This document shows positions 19,473 to 27,510 of a DNA stretch of 64,000 nucleotides, one piece after another. The translations under genes and the position numbers were made by a program. The stretch is from Rhodopseudomonas palustris (GTDB taxonomy: Bacteria > Pseudomonadota > Alphaproteobacteria > Rhizobiales > Xanthobacteraceae). The DNA is taken from contig NZ_CP041387.1 of assembly GCF_007005445.1 (NCBI RefSeq), positions 930,001 to 994,000 of the forward strand. Reading direction: 5' to 3'. The first letter of the stretch is position 1. Every line of letters begins with the position of its first letter. Below the pieces are notes generated by a model. The model was given only the letters and a program-made list of their open reading frames with translations. It was not told the DNA's origin and did no database searches.

Positions 19473-19838
19473 ATTCAGGATTGGCCAAGGGGCGGCACCG
19501 CCCGCCGCGGATCGGACCAGCCGGATCCAGTGCCGGTTTTGCTGCTGGGCCAGCTCGCGGTGGATAAAGCCTGTCAAGGTCAGGGGCACGCCGCTTCATT
19601 ACTGCAGTTCGCGTTGAAGTCGGCACTGCGCGCCGCCGAGATCGTGGGATGTGGCGGCGTGGTCACCCATCCGCTCGACGACGGTGTCCGTGGGTTCTAT
19701 GCGAGTTGGGGCTTCAGGGATCTGCCGTTTGATCCTCGGCGTGCGATGATCATTCGGATGTCTGAACTGAAACAACATTTCGGTATCGCGATCGGATCAG
19801 CGTCGCCTTCCGGGTTGATCCTCCCGCGCCCGATCTGA
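19473..19838 (+). pseudogene. Remnant of a GNAT acetyltransferase (TacT-like toxin family)
   Basis: The frame is open from 19473, but only the C-terminal half of a GNAT domain is recognisable: PVLLLGQLAVDKACQGQGHAASLL is the acetyl-CoA-binding loop, and GVRGFYASWGFRDLPFDPRRAMIIRM is the usual end of the toxin-type GNATs that pair with RHH (DUF1778) antitoxins. The first 60-70 residues of the family are missing, no antitoxin gene precedes it, and the text after MIIRMSEL runs into extra residues. A GTG at 19530 could start translation but would yield a truncated enzyme. I infer a decayed toxin-antitoxin locus beside the tRNA. Confidence 0.75.
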
Positions 19839-19909
19839 TCTAACGGACACGACCTCGGCCGCCAGCGGGCGCTGCGCTTGCACCGCTGGTGGTGAACCGG
19901 ACATCTGAC

Positions 19910-20044
19910 GTGAAATCGCTCGGCATCATCTTCCTGCTGGCCCTGGCCGTGTTCGCCTACGGGCTGTATTCGGACATCACGCTGACGCGCTGCGCGCGCG
20001 GGACGATCACGGCTGCGCTCGGCCTGTGCTCGGGCAGCGACTGA
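19910..20044 (+). CDS. Small putative membrane protein (44 aa)
   Basis: A short open frame starting with GTG (an alternative GTG at 19892 adds six residues). Translation gives one strongly hydrophobic helix (GIIFLLALAVFAYGLYS) and a short Cys-containing tail ending in GLCSGSD. The pattern of a single N-terminal helix plus a small tail suits an inner-membrane microprotein or a weakly exported peptide. The ribosome site is poor, and no family is recognised. It lies 72 bases before the DUF3095 gene in the same direction. Confidence 0.45.
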   Translation: MKSLGIIFLLALAVFAYGLYSDITLTRCARGTITAALGLCSGSD

Positions 20045-20115
20045 CCTCGGCCGTTCGCAACCGATCGGGTTTGCGGACGTAACTCATCGGCATCAATCGA
20101 GGAGGGCCGGGCGGC

Positions 20116-21279
20116 ATGAGCGCAGGCGACAGCGGCGGCTTTTACGAGGGCGTTGCGGTGTTTCGCGGCTTCCGCAGCCTGATGGATCCTGCCCTCTACG
20201 CGCCGCTGCCGGACGATTGGACCGTCGGCGTCGCCGACATTGTCGATTCCACCCGCGCGATCGCCGAGCAGCGCTACAAGTCGGTCAACATGGCCGGGGC
20301 GGCGGTGATCGCGGCGGTGACCAACGCGCTTCAAGGCCGCGAATTCCCGTTCGTGTTCGGCGGCGACGGCGCCGGCTTTGCGGTGGCGCCGGCCGATCTT
20401 GTTGCGGCCCGTGAAGCGCTGGCGGCGACCGCGGCCTGGGTGCGCGATGAGCTCGGTCTGACGATGCGGATCGCGCTGGTGCCGGTCGCGGCGATCCGCG
20501 CCAAGGGGCTGGAGGTTCGCGTCGCCCGGTTCGCGCCTTCGCCGCACGTCAGCTATGCGATGTTCGCCGGTGGCGGCCTCGGCTGGGCCGAAGCCGCGAT
20601 GAAGCGTGGCGAGTTTTCGATTCCGCCGGCGCCGCCCGGGACTGCGCCGGATCTTTCCGGCCTGTCATGCCGGTTCGAGGAAATGCCGGCGCGGCGCGGG
20701 GTGATTCTGTCGGTGCTGATCATGCCGACCGCGCAGGCCGATCCCGCGGCGTTCCGCACTCTGATCGAGGACATCGTGTCGCTGATCGAGCGCAGCCCCG
20801 AGGCGGGCAGGCCGGTGCCGGGCGAGGGCCCGGCATTGCGTTGGCCGCCGCAGGGCTTCGACCTCGAAGCGCGCGCCGGGCAGGGCAGACCGTTGACGAT
20901 GCGCCGAGCGGCGCTCTTGGTTCAGACGCTGTTCAGCTATCTGATCATGCGGCTGGGCATCACCGTGCGCGGCTTCGTGCCGCGGACTTACTTGACCGAG
21001 CTGGTCGAGAACTCAGACTTCCGCAAATACGACGACGGACTACGCATGGTGGTCGACTGCGCGCCGGAGCTCGCCGACGCACTGGAGCAGAAGCTGGCCA
21101 CGGCGGCGGACGCGGGCGTCGCGCGCTACGGCGTGTCGCGGCAGCAGTCGGCGATGGTGACGTGTTTTACACCGTCGGTGGCGCGCAGCGATCACGTCCA
21201 CTTCATCGACGGGGCAGGCGGGGGCTATGCGTCCGCCGCCCTGGCTTTGAAGGCGATGCCCGATAGGGCGGTTGCTTAG
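20116..21279 (+). CDS. DUF3095 family protein, possible class III cyclase relative
   Basis: A 387-residue cytosolic protein matching the DUF3095 family, whose function is not established. The N-terminal half has GVADIVDST (D41, D44) followed about 40 residues later by FGGDGAGF (D84). This resembles the metal-binding DIxxST...GD arrangement of class III nucleotidyl cyclases, and IVDST plus GGDG is shared by several cyclase-like proteins. I cannot confirm the substrate and transition-state residues. The C-terminal half (from about 190) is family-specific. An ATG with GGAGGG upstream sets the start. It converges on the DUF2147 gene with a 4-base overlap. Confidence 0.78.
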   Translation: MSAGDSGGFYEGVAVFRGFRSLMDPALYAPLPDDWTVGVADIVDSTRAIAEQRYKSVNMAGAAVIAAVTNALQGREFPFVFGGDGAGFAVAPADLVAAREALAATAAWVRDELGLTMRIALVPVAAIRAKGLEVRVARFAPSPHVSYAMFAGGGLGWAEAAMKRGEFSIPPAPPGTAPDLSGLSCRFEEMPARRGVILSVLIMPTAQADPAAFRTLIEDIVSLIERSPEAGRPVPGEGPALRWPPQGFDLEARAGQGRPLTMRRAALLVQTLFSYLIMRLGITVRGFVPRTYLTELVENSDFRKYDDGLRMVVDCAPELADALEQKLATAADAGVARYGVSRQQSAMVTCFTPSVARSDHVHFIDGAGGGYASAALALKAMPDRAVA

Positions 21280-21719
21280 CGCGTCAGCGTCCAGGTCTCG
21301 CCGCCGCACAGCGTCCCGACGCAGCCTTCGACCAGCAAGGTGGTCGGGCCGGTGTGCGAGATGCTGCTCTGGTAGGTCTTGCCATCGTCGGCATTATAGA
21401 TGTGGCCGCTCCATTTGCCCTGCGACACCGGGCGCATGTCGCCGAAAATCTGCAGGCCGATGATCGGGCGCGACGCGAGCTGCGGATCGGCGTTCTTATC
21501 GTCGACCTGCGGCTTGCCGGTGTTGGGGTCGGTCGGCTGCTTCAGCCAAACGATGGTGCCGCACAGCGCGTTGCCGCAGCCCTTGATCCGGACCTTGGCG
21601 TCGCCGGCCTGGGTCAGCCAGGTACCCTGCGGGCCGGCCGATTGGGCCACCGCCGCTGCGGATGACAGCGACACCAGGGCAACCAAAGCGGCAACGACGA
21701 AACCGGACCGAACGGCCAT
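21276..21719 (-). CDS. DUF2147 exported protein
   Basis: A 147-residue secreted or periplasmic protein. The start at 21719 follows GGAGGT and gives a clear Sec signal peptide (MAVRSGFVVAALVALVSL, cleavage near AVAQSAG). The mature part has the DUF2147 pattern: PQGTWLTQAGDAKVRI, CGNALCGTIVWLK, IGLQIFGDM, WSGHIYNADDGKTY and CVGTLCGGETWTL, a small lipocalin-like beta barrel with paired cysteines. Function is unknown for the family. Its 3' end overlaps the convergent DUF3095 gene by four bases. Confidence 0.85.
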   Translation of the reverse strand: MAVRSGFVVAALVALVSLSSAAAVAQSAGPQGTWLTQAGDAKVRIKGCGNALCGTIVWLKQPTDPNTGKPQVDDKNADPQLASRPIIGLQIFGDMRPVSQGKWSGHIYNADDGKTYQSSISHTGPTTLLVEGCVGTLCGGETWTLTR

Positions 21720-21850
21720 TCCATACCTCCAAACGATACGCGCGGGAGCCGCGAACAGCATTCAGAAGCAGTGCGGCGGGCGGTTGGATAACAGAGCGCC
21801 CGATTCGTGCAATCGTGTGACCCCCGCCGGGCGCTGGGGATAAATGCGAT

Positions 21851-23224
21851 TCACTTGACCCAGCGTGTCAGGTGGATCGCCCCGGCGGTGCCGAGGCCGT
21901 AGACCGCCATCGCCACGCCCACCATCGCGAACATCGCCGACGCCGGCGCCCCGAAGGTGACCAACGCCGAGCCACCAACGGCCACCAGCACCAGCCTCGC
22001 GGTCGCGGCCAGCACCGGGCCGCCGACCTTGGCGGCGCCCTGGCTGGCGAAATAAAGCGTCACGCCGAGGCCGAAAAATCCGAAGCCGGGGCCGGCGAGG
22101 TGGAAGTACGCATGCGCGGCCGCGGTGACGGCAGGATCGGCGGTGAACAGCGACACCCATAGCGATGGCCGGATCGCCAGCACCGCGCCGACCGCTCCGA
22201 CGATCAGTGCGGACACTGCGCCGGCGGTCCAGGCCACCCGCCGCGCGCGGGCGATATCACCGGCGCCGATCGCCATCCCGACCATCGGGATCGAGGCGAC
22301 GCCCACCGCGAACGCGATCGGGATCAGCAGGAATTCCAGGCGCGAGCCGATGCCGTAGCCGGCGAGCGTCGTGGTGCCGTAGCTCGCCAGCACCTTGGTG
22401 AAGATCAGGATCGTCAGCACCGACTGCAGGGGAGCAAGGCAGGCCAGGGCGCCGACCTTGAGGATGTCGATGAAGATCGGCCGCTGCAGGCTGAACGAGC
22501 GCAGTTGCAGCCGCAGCCTGCTGCGGCCTCTGACGAGATAGAGCAGCAGAAACAGCGCACCGAGCGTGAAGGCGACCGCCTGGCCCGAGGCGACGCCGGG
22601 CATGCCGAGTCGCGGCATGCCGAACAGGCCGAGTCCGAACGCGCCGCCGATCACAACCTGCAGAGCTGCGACGCCGAGCAGCACCGCGGACGGCAGGATC
22701 ATGTCGCCGGTGCCGCGTAGAATCGAAGCCAGCGTGTTCACCAGCCAGATCGATACCGCGGCCGAGAACAGCACGACCGAATAGCTGCTGGCTTGTTCCA
22801 GCACTTCGCCGCGGCCACCGAGCAGTGCGAACAGCGAGCGGCCGAACGTCAGCATCACTAGCGAGAACACCAGCCCGCCGCCGATCCCGATCAGGATCGC
22901 GTGCAGAGCCAGAACACCTGCCCGGTGTGTATCACCTGCGCCGAGGGCGCGGCTGATCGCCGATGAGACGCCGCCGCCCATCGCGCCGGCCGACATCATC
23001 TGCGTCAGCATCGCGAACGGAAAAACCAGCGCGATCGCCGCCAGCGGCTCGGTGCCGAGACGGCCAATGTACAAGGTCTCGGCGACCGCCACCAGGGCGG
23101 TGCCGAGCATCGCGATCGTGTTCGGGACTGCCAGTCGCAGCAGAGTCGGCAGGATCGGCGCGGTCAGCAGCCGGTTCGGCGGCGGAGCGGGCAGCGGCGT
23201 ATCGGCGGGGGCCTCGATGGTCAT
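21851..23224 (-). CDS. MATE-family multidrug/toxin efflux transporter
   Basis: A 457-residue inner-membrane protein with about twelve hydrophobic segments in two similar halves. LRLAVPNTIAMLGTALVAVAETLYIGRLGTEPLAA and a second-half counterpart near EFLLIPIAFAVGVASIPMVG identify the MATE superfamily, which expels cationic drugs or metabolites in exchange for Na+ or H+. GGGGAG precedes the ATG. It is divergent from an MFS transporter; the palindrome TTGTATG-N8-CATACAA lies 44 bases upstream of its start and probably controls it. Confidence 0.9.
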   Translation of the reverse strand: MTIEAPADTPLPAPPPNRLLTAPILPTLLRLAVPNTIAMLGTALVAVAETLYIGRLGTEPLAAIALVFPFAMLTQMMSAGAMGGGVSSAISRALGAGDTHRAGVLALHAILIGIGGGLVFSLVMLTFGRSLFALLGGRGEVLEQASSYSVVLFSAAVSIWLVNTLASILRGTGDMILPSAVLLGVAALQVVIGGAFGLGLFGMPRLGMPGVASGQAVAFTLGALFLLLYLVRGRSRLRLQLRSFSLQRPIFIDILKVGALACLAPLQSVLTILIFTKVLASYGTTTLAGYGIGSRLEFLLIPIAFAVGVASIPMVGMAIGAGDIARARRVAWTAGAVSALIVGAVGAVLAIRPSLWVSLFTADPAVTAAAHAYFHLAGPGFGFFGLGVTLYFASQGAAKVGGPVLAATARLVLVAVGGSALVTFGAPASAMFAMVGVAMAVYGLGTAGAIHLTRWVK

Positions 23225-23267
23225 GCGGTCGCTCCCCGGATGCCGCCTCGCGATCTGCGGCGGTCTT

Positions 23268-23289
23268 TTGTATGATGATTAACATACAA
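23268..23289. promoter_or_regulatory. Operator-like inverted repeat TTGTATG-N8-CATACAA
   Basis: Perfect 7-bp arms with an 8-base spacer, in the gap between the divergent MATE and MFS genes. It sits 44 bases upstream of the MATE start codon, where it could overlap that promoter. The pattern suits a GntR-, TetR- or MarR-type dimer. No regulator gene is adjacent. Confidence 0.6.
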
Positions 23290-23496
23290 TAACCACAGGG
23301 CCGTGTCCGGCACAAGCGGCGGGGCATTGCAGGACACGCGGGCGCGACGGCGTTTCGTGCAGAGCTCCGGGACGCCGGCCTCGCAGCGGCACCCCTGCAT
23401 TCGGCGCAGAACCCGAATACCGCCGGGACGGATGGTCAAATCTCCCAAACCAGGGCATGAAGAAAGACAAATATTCTCCGGGAGAGGAATCCGCCC

Positions 23497-24732
23497 ATGA
23501 AGGCAGCTCAGCTCAGCGCGTTTCAGCGCTGGTCGATCCTGATCGGCGCGTCGGTGCTGCTCAGCCTCGCCATGGGCATGCGGCAGAGCTTCGGGCTGTT
23601 TCAGCCCTCGGTGATCCGCGACGTCGGCATCACCAGCGCCGACTTCTCCTTCGCGACAGCATTGCAGAACATCATCTGGGGCGTCACGCAGCCGATGGTG
23701 GGATTGATCGCTGACCGCTACGGCACCCGCTGGGTGATGGCCGGCGGCGTCGTGGTCTATGCGGCTGGTCTCGTCCTCATGATGGTCGCTGACTCGGCCT
23801 TGATGTTCACACTTGGATGCGGCGTGTGTGTCGGCATTGCGCTGTCGTGCACCGCCTCCAGCATGACCATGACGGTGACCTCGCGCACGGTATCGCCGGC
23901 CAAGCGCAGCGTCGCGATGGGTGCGGTCTCGGCTGCCGGCTCGCTCGGCCTGGTGCTGGCCTCGCCGCTGGCGCAGACGCTGATCTCGACCGCCGGCTGG
24001 CAGATGGCGCTGATCGGCTTCCTCGGCCTCGCCGCCGCGATGCTGCCGTCGGCGCTGTTCGCCGGCCGCGCCGACAAGCTGGAAATCGACAAGGCCGACG
24101 ACGTCAAGCAGTCGGCCGGCGAAGTGGTGCAGGCCGCGCTCGGCCATTCCGGCTTCATGGTGATGGCGATCGCGTTCTTCGTCTGCGGTCTGCAGCTCGT
24201 GTTCATCACCACGCATCTGCCGAACTATCTGGCGATCTGTGGTCTCGATCCGTCGCTCGGCGCCTCGGCGCTGGCGGTGATCGGCCTGTTCAACGTGTTC
24301 GGCTCCTACGCCTTCGGCTGGCTCGGGGGGCGCTATCCCAAGCAATATCTGCTCGGCGGAATCTACATCGTGCGATCGCTGGCGGTCGCGGCGTATTTCT
24401 ATTTCCCGGCGTCGCCGACCTCGACCATCGTGTTCGCTGCGATCATGGGCTCGCTGTGGCTCGGGGTGATTCCGCTGGTGAACGGCCTGGTCGCGCAACT
24501 GTTCGGGCTGCGCTACATGGCGACGCTGACCGGCATCGCCTTCCTCAGCCATCAGGTAGGCTCGTTCCTCGGCGCCTGGGGCGGCGGGGTGATCTACGAC
24601 CACCTCGGCAATTACGACCGCGCCTGGCAGGCCGCGGTGCTGATCGGTCTGATCGCCGGCTGCGCCCAGATGCTGATGAACGTCCGGCCGCCGCGCAAGC
24701 GTGAGGAACTGGTGGTGCCCGCGACGGCCTGA
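23497..24732 (+). CDS. MFS transporter (monocarboxylate/oxalate-formate antiporter-like)
   Basis: A 411-residue inner-membrane transporter with about twelve helices. The N-terminal LSLAMGMRQSFGLFQPSVIRDVGIT and the loop 2-3 motif GLIADRYGTRWVM, plus FGWLGGRYPKQYLL in the second half, place it in the Major Facilitator Superfamily near the monocarboxylate and oxalate/formate group. The substrate cannot be read from sequence. GGGAGAGG precedes the ATG. It diverges from the MATE gene, and the two may share the operator at 23268. Confidence 0.87.
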   Translation: MKAAQLSAFQRWSILIGASVLLSLAMGMRQSFGLFQPSVIRDVGITSADFSFATALQNIIWGVTQPMVGLIADRYGTRWVMAGGVVVYAAGLVLMMVADSALMFTLGCGVCVGIALSCTASSMTMTVTSRTVSPAKRSVAMGAVSAAGSLGLVLASPLAQTLISTAGWQMALIGFLGLAAAMLPSALFAGRADKLEIDKADDVKQSAGEVVQAALGHSGFMVMAIAFFVCGLQLVFITTHLPNYLAICGLDPSLGASALAVIGLFNVFGSYAFGWLGGRYPKQYLLGGIYIVRSLAVAAYFYFPASPTSTIVFAAIMGSLWLGVIPLVNGLVAQLFGLRYMATLTGIAFLSHQVGSFLGAWGGGVIYDHLGNYDRAWQAAVLIGLIAGCAQMLMNVRPPRKREELVVPATA

Positions 24733-24872
24733 GCCGTCAGCGGTGGGGCGCGGGCGTACTGTGGTACGTTTCGCTCCCTGACGGTAAGCCCTTCACGAAA
24801 CAGCGGTATTGTCGGCAGCCCGGACACTGTGACACGCTGTTGCAAGTTAGAATAGATATTGGGTCCGAGCCG

Positions 24873-24897
24873 GGAACCTTTTATAAGGGTTCCCGTT
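24873..24897 (+). promoter_or_regulatory. EcfG-type general-stress promoter of sodB
   Basis: GGAAC at 24873-24877 and CGTT at 24894-24897 are separated by 16 bases, matching the published alphaproteobacterial EcfG (PhyR-NepR-EcfG) consensus GGAAC-N16/17-CGTT. The start codon is 36 bases beyond. The same bases form an inverted repeat CGGGAACC/GGTTCCCG. Superoxide dismutase is a sensible member of the general stress regulon. Confidence 0.72.
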
Positions 24898-24932
24898 AAG
24901 ACGACGTCCCCCACCCATCGTGGAAATGAATC

Positions 24933-25529
24933 ATGACCTTCACGCTTCCCGAATTGCCGTATGCCTACGACGCGCTGCAGCCGTACATGTCTAAGGAGAC
25001 GCTCGAATATCACCACGACAAGCATCATCAGGCGTATGTCACCAACGGCAACAACCTGCTGAAGGGCACCGAATTCGAGGGCAAGTCGCTCGAGGAGGTG
25101 GTCAAGGGCTCGTTCAATAAGAACGCCCCGCTGTTCAACAACGCAGCCCAGCACTACAACCACATCCACTTCTGGAAGTGGATGAAGCCGAACGGCGGCG
25201 GGACCAAGCTGCCCGGTGCGCTGGCCAAGAAGATCGACGAAGACCTCGGCGGCTTCGAGAAGTTCAAGACCGATTTCGCCGCTGCCGGCGCCGGCCAGTT
25301 CGGCTCGGGCTGGGCCTGGCTCGCGGTCAAGGACGGCAAGCTGGAGATCTCCAAGACCCCGAACGGCGAGAATCCGCTGGTGCACGGCGCCACCCCGATT
25401 CTCGGCGTCGACGTCTGGGAGCACTCCTACTACATCGACTATCGCAACAAGCGTCCGGACTACCTGAAGGCTTTCATCGAGAACCTGATCAACTGGGAGT
25501 ACGTCGAGGAGATGTACGCGAAGGCCTGA
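24933..25529 (+). CDS. sodB: Iron/manganese superoxide dismutase
   Basis: A 198-residue Fe/Mn SOD that converts superoxide to oxygen and hydrogen peroxide in the cytosol. It starts MTFTLPELPYAYDAL. Metal ligands are visible in YHHDKHHQAYV, NNAAQHYNHIHFW and the signature DVWEHSYYIDY; GAGQFGSGWAWL follows the usual pattern. FW and GAGQFGSGW lean toward the iron type, but metal use cannot be fixed by reading. It is a single-gene unit: an EcfG-like promoter lies upstream and a hairpin downstream. Confidence 0.95.
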   Translation: MTFTLPELPYAYDALQPYMSKETLEYHHDKHHQAYVTNGNNLLKGTEFEGKSLEEVVKGSFNKNAPLFNNAAQHYNHIHFWKWMKPNGGGTKLPGALAKKIDEDLGGFEKFKTDFAAAGAGQFGSGWAWLAVKDGKLEISKTPNGENPLVHGATPILGVDVWEHSYYIDYRNKRPDYLKAFIENLINWEYVEEMYAKA

Positions 25530-25552
25530 TCACGCGCCGAGCGCGCAGATCG

Positions 25553-25585
25553 GAAGCGGCGGTCGCGGTGCGGCCGCCGTTTCGC
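25553..25585 (+). terminator. Probable terminator after sodB
   Basis: Stem AAGCGGCGG/CCGCCGTTT (with a G:T pair) around an 11-base centre begins about 25 bases after the sodB stop and runs into a short T-rich end. It could also serve the convergent cinA-like gene. Confidence 0.55.
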
Positions 25586-25624
25586 TTTGGCAGCGCGCAC
25601 CGGCAGCGCGGATTGCGGCCGTAG

Positions 25625-26116
25625 CTACCCCGACATCGTGTGCAGCAGGAAGGTCAGCGCGGTCGCGGCGAACACCTGCATGTTGTCGACGCGGTCGGCG
25701 CTCGCCGTCTCCAGCGTCATCACCGCCTGCTTCGGCCCGGCCACGGCGATGCAGGTGTGGCCGGCGGCATCGCCGTAGCGATTGCCCGAAGGGCCTGCGG
25801 CGCCGGTCTCCGACAGCTCCCAGTCGGCGCCGAGCCGGGAGCGGATCTGTTTCGCCAGAAGCTCGGCATACGGCTCCGACGACGAGCGCATGCCCTCCAC
25901 CTTCATGTCGGCATCGGGAATGTCCATCAGCACCCGCCGCGCCTGCCGGGTGTAGACCACCGCCGAGCCGAGGAAGTACGCCGAGGCGCCGGGCACCGCG
26001 AGCAGCGCCGCGGCGATCAATCCGCCGGTCGACGACTCGGCCACCGCGATCGTCTGCTTCTGCGCGATCAGCCGGATCGCGACCTTTTCCGCCAGCGGCA
26101 GCAGCTCGTTCATCAT
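25625..26116 (-). CDS. CinA C-terminal-domain protein (nicotinamide-nucleotide amidase type)
   Basis: A 163-residue protein equal to the C-terminal CinA/PncC domain, which deamidates nicotinamide mononucleotide in NAD salvage. The hallmark TIAVAESSTGGLIAAALLAVPGAS near the start and GAAGPSGNRYGDAAGHTCIAVAGP later are present. Against the usual family text, the AESxTGGL motif is intact but the middle part is more divergent (MKVEGMRSSSEPYA), so activity is probable, not certain. Two ATGs in a row allow a start at 26116 or 26113. It lies convergent to sodB. Confidence 0.83.
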   Translation of the reverse strand: MMNELLPLAEKVAIRLIAQKQTIAVAESSTGGLIAAALLAVPGASAYFLGSAVVYTRQARRVLMDIPDADMKVEGMRSSSEPYAELLAKQIRSRLGADWELSETGAAGPSGNRYGDAAGHTCIAVAGPKQAVMTLETASADRVDNMQVFAATALTFLLHTMSG

Positions 26117-26363
26117 TGCATCGCCCCGTATTGGCGGTCGCCGGCAGCCTGTGCGCGACCGTTCGCATCATCGGCGAATCGGCGCTCGCCTCGCGCTTAC
26201 GAGACAGAACCGTCGCGCCTCCGGCAAGCTGATCTTGCGCCGTCGCCGCCTCCCGATGCGGGGCATGAGAATATCTCAGGAAACGTGGCGAGAACCTCGT
26301 TTGCCGCCGGACCGCGCCAGGGCGGATACTTCGCACCGGGACGACATGTCCGGGAAGGCTGCG

Positions 26364-26570
26364 ATGTCGACATGCTCAGACTGCGCGACGATCGATCGGC
26401 GCCGGAGCAGAAGGGTGTGGGCTCGGCTCGGCGCGACGCTTGCGCTGTGGCGCCGGCGGCGGAGCGGGCGCACCGACCTCGCCAGGTTCTCGGCGCGCGA
26501 ACTGCGCGATCTCGGCCTGTCCCGCGGCGACATGATCCACGAAGCGGCAAAGCCGTTCTGGCGCGCCTGA
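26364..26570 (+). CDS. DUF1127 small basic protein
   Basis: A 68-residue, strongly arginine-rich protein ending in the DUF1127 motif: TDLARFSARELRDLGLSRGDM followed by IHEAAKPFW. Small DUF1127 proteins in alphaproteobacteria have been linked to phosphate and RNA metabolism, but this one's role is unknown. I chose the ATG at 26364 because GGGAAGG lies seven bases upstream; an ATG at 26346 would add six residues. The N-terminal CSDC pair is unusual. Confidence 0.75.
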   Translation: MSTCSDCATIDRRRSRRVWARLGATLALWRRRRSGRTDLARFSARELRDLGLSRGDMIHEAAKPFWRA

Positions 26571-26623
26571 TCGGCGGCGCGGCACAGCGGAGTTTCGGTC
26601 ATGGTGCTTGCCCGAGCCGCGGC

Positions 26624-27367
26624 TCAGCGCGCCACGGCGAAGCTGCTCCACACCAGGCTGGCTCCGGATAAGAACAGCAGCGCCAGCACCACGTTGCGGA
26701 ACGAGCGGTCGCTCAGCGCGTGATAGGTCCGGGCGCCGAGCCAGGCGCCGATCAGGATCGCGGGCAGCGCGAACAGCGCCGCGTGCAACACCTGCCGCGT
26801 TACCAGCCCGTGCGCGGTCTGCAGGATCAGCGCCGCGATCAGCACGGTGGAGTTGAACGCCTGAAACACGCCGCGGCGCTGATGCTTGTCCCAGCCGCGG
26901 ATGCTCGCCCACAGGATCGGCGGCGGGCCCGACAGTCCGGCAAAGCCGCCCATTACTCCGCCGACCCAGCCGATCACGCCATCCATCCAGCGCCCGCCGA
27001 AGGTCAGCGCCATCGGCGGAGTGAAATACAGCGCAGGCGGGAAGATCAGAAGAAACAGGCCGACGAACAGTTTGAAGCCCCACGGGTCGGCATACGCCAC
27101 CAGCATGCTGCCCGGGATCACCCCGGCGAGCCCCCCGATCAGGAACGGCGTCACCAGTTTGAAGTCGATGTGCTGCCACACCATCCGCATCGTCGAGGCC
27201 TGCGAGGCCATCGAGCACAGCAGCACCAGCGGCACCGACAGCGTCGGCGGGAAGACGTACAGCCAGAACCCGAGCGACACCAGCGCCATGCCGAAGCCCG
27301 ACAGGCCGGAGACGAAGCCGCCGCACAGCGCGCCGGCGATCAGGACAATGAGGGTAGTTAGTTCCAT
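26624..27367 (-). CDS. TauE/SafE family membrane permease
   Basis: A 247-residue integral membrane protein with about eight helices in two related halves. LIVLIAGALCGGFVSGLSGFGMALV at the start and GGVMGGFAGLSGPPPILWASIRGWDK near the middle are the paired TauE/SafE motifs. The family exports sulfite, sulfoacetate or other small organic anions. No sulfur-metabolism gene is adjacent, so the substrate is open. It is divergent from the acyl-CoA dehydrogenase at 27511. Confidence 0.9.
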   Translation of the reverse strand: MELTTLIVLIAGALCGGFVSGLSGFGMALVSLGFWLYVFPPTLSVPLVLLCSMASQASTMRMVWQHIDFKLVTPFLIGGLAGVIPGSMLVAYADPWGFKLFVGLFLLIFPPALYFTPPMALTFGGRWMDGVIGWVGGVMGGFAGLSGPPPILWASIRGWDKHQRRGVFQAFNSTVLIAALILQTAHGLVTRQVLHAALFALPAILIGAWLGARTYHALSDRSFRNVVLALLFLSGASLVWSSFAVAR

Positions 27368-27510
27368 CGGCGTCGATGCGGCTGCGCAATTCCGCCGGGC
27401 GGAACCCGTCGCGCATCCTTGGATGATTGTGGTTGCGGGCAGCTTTGTGCAGGCTGTGGTTCGGGCTTATAGCATCTGACAGCCCCCGAAGAGCAAAATA
27501 AGAGTTGCAC

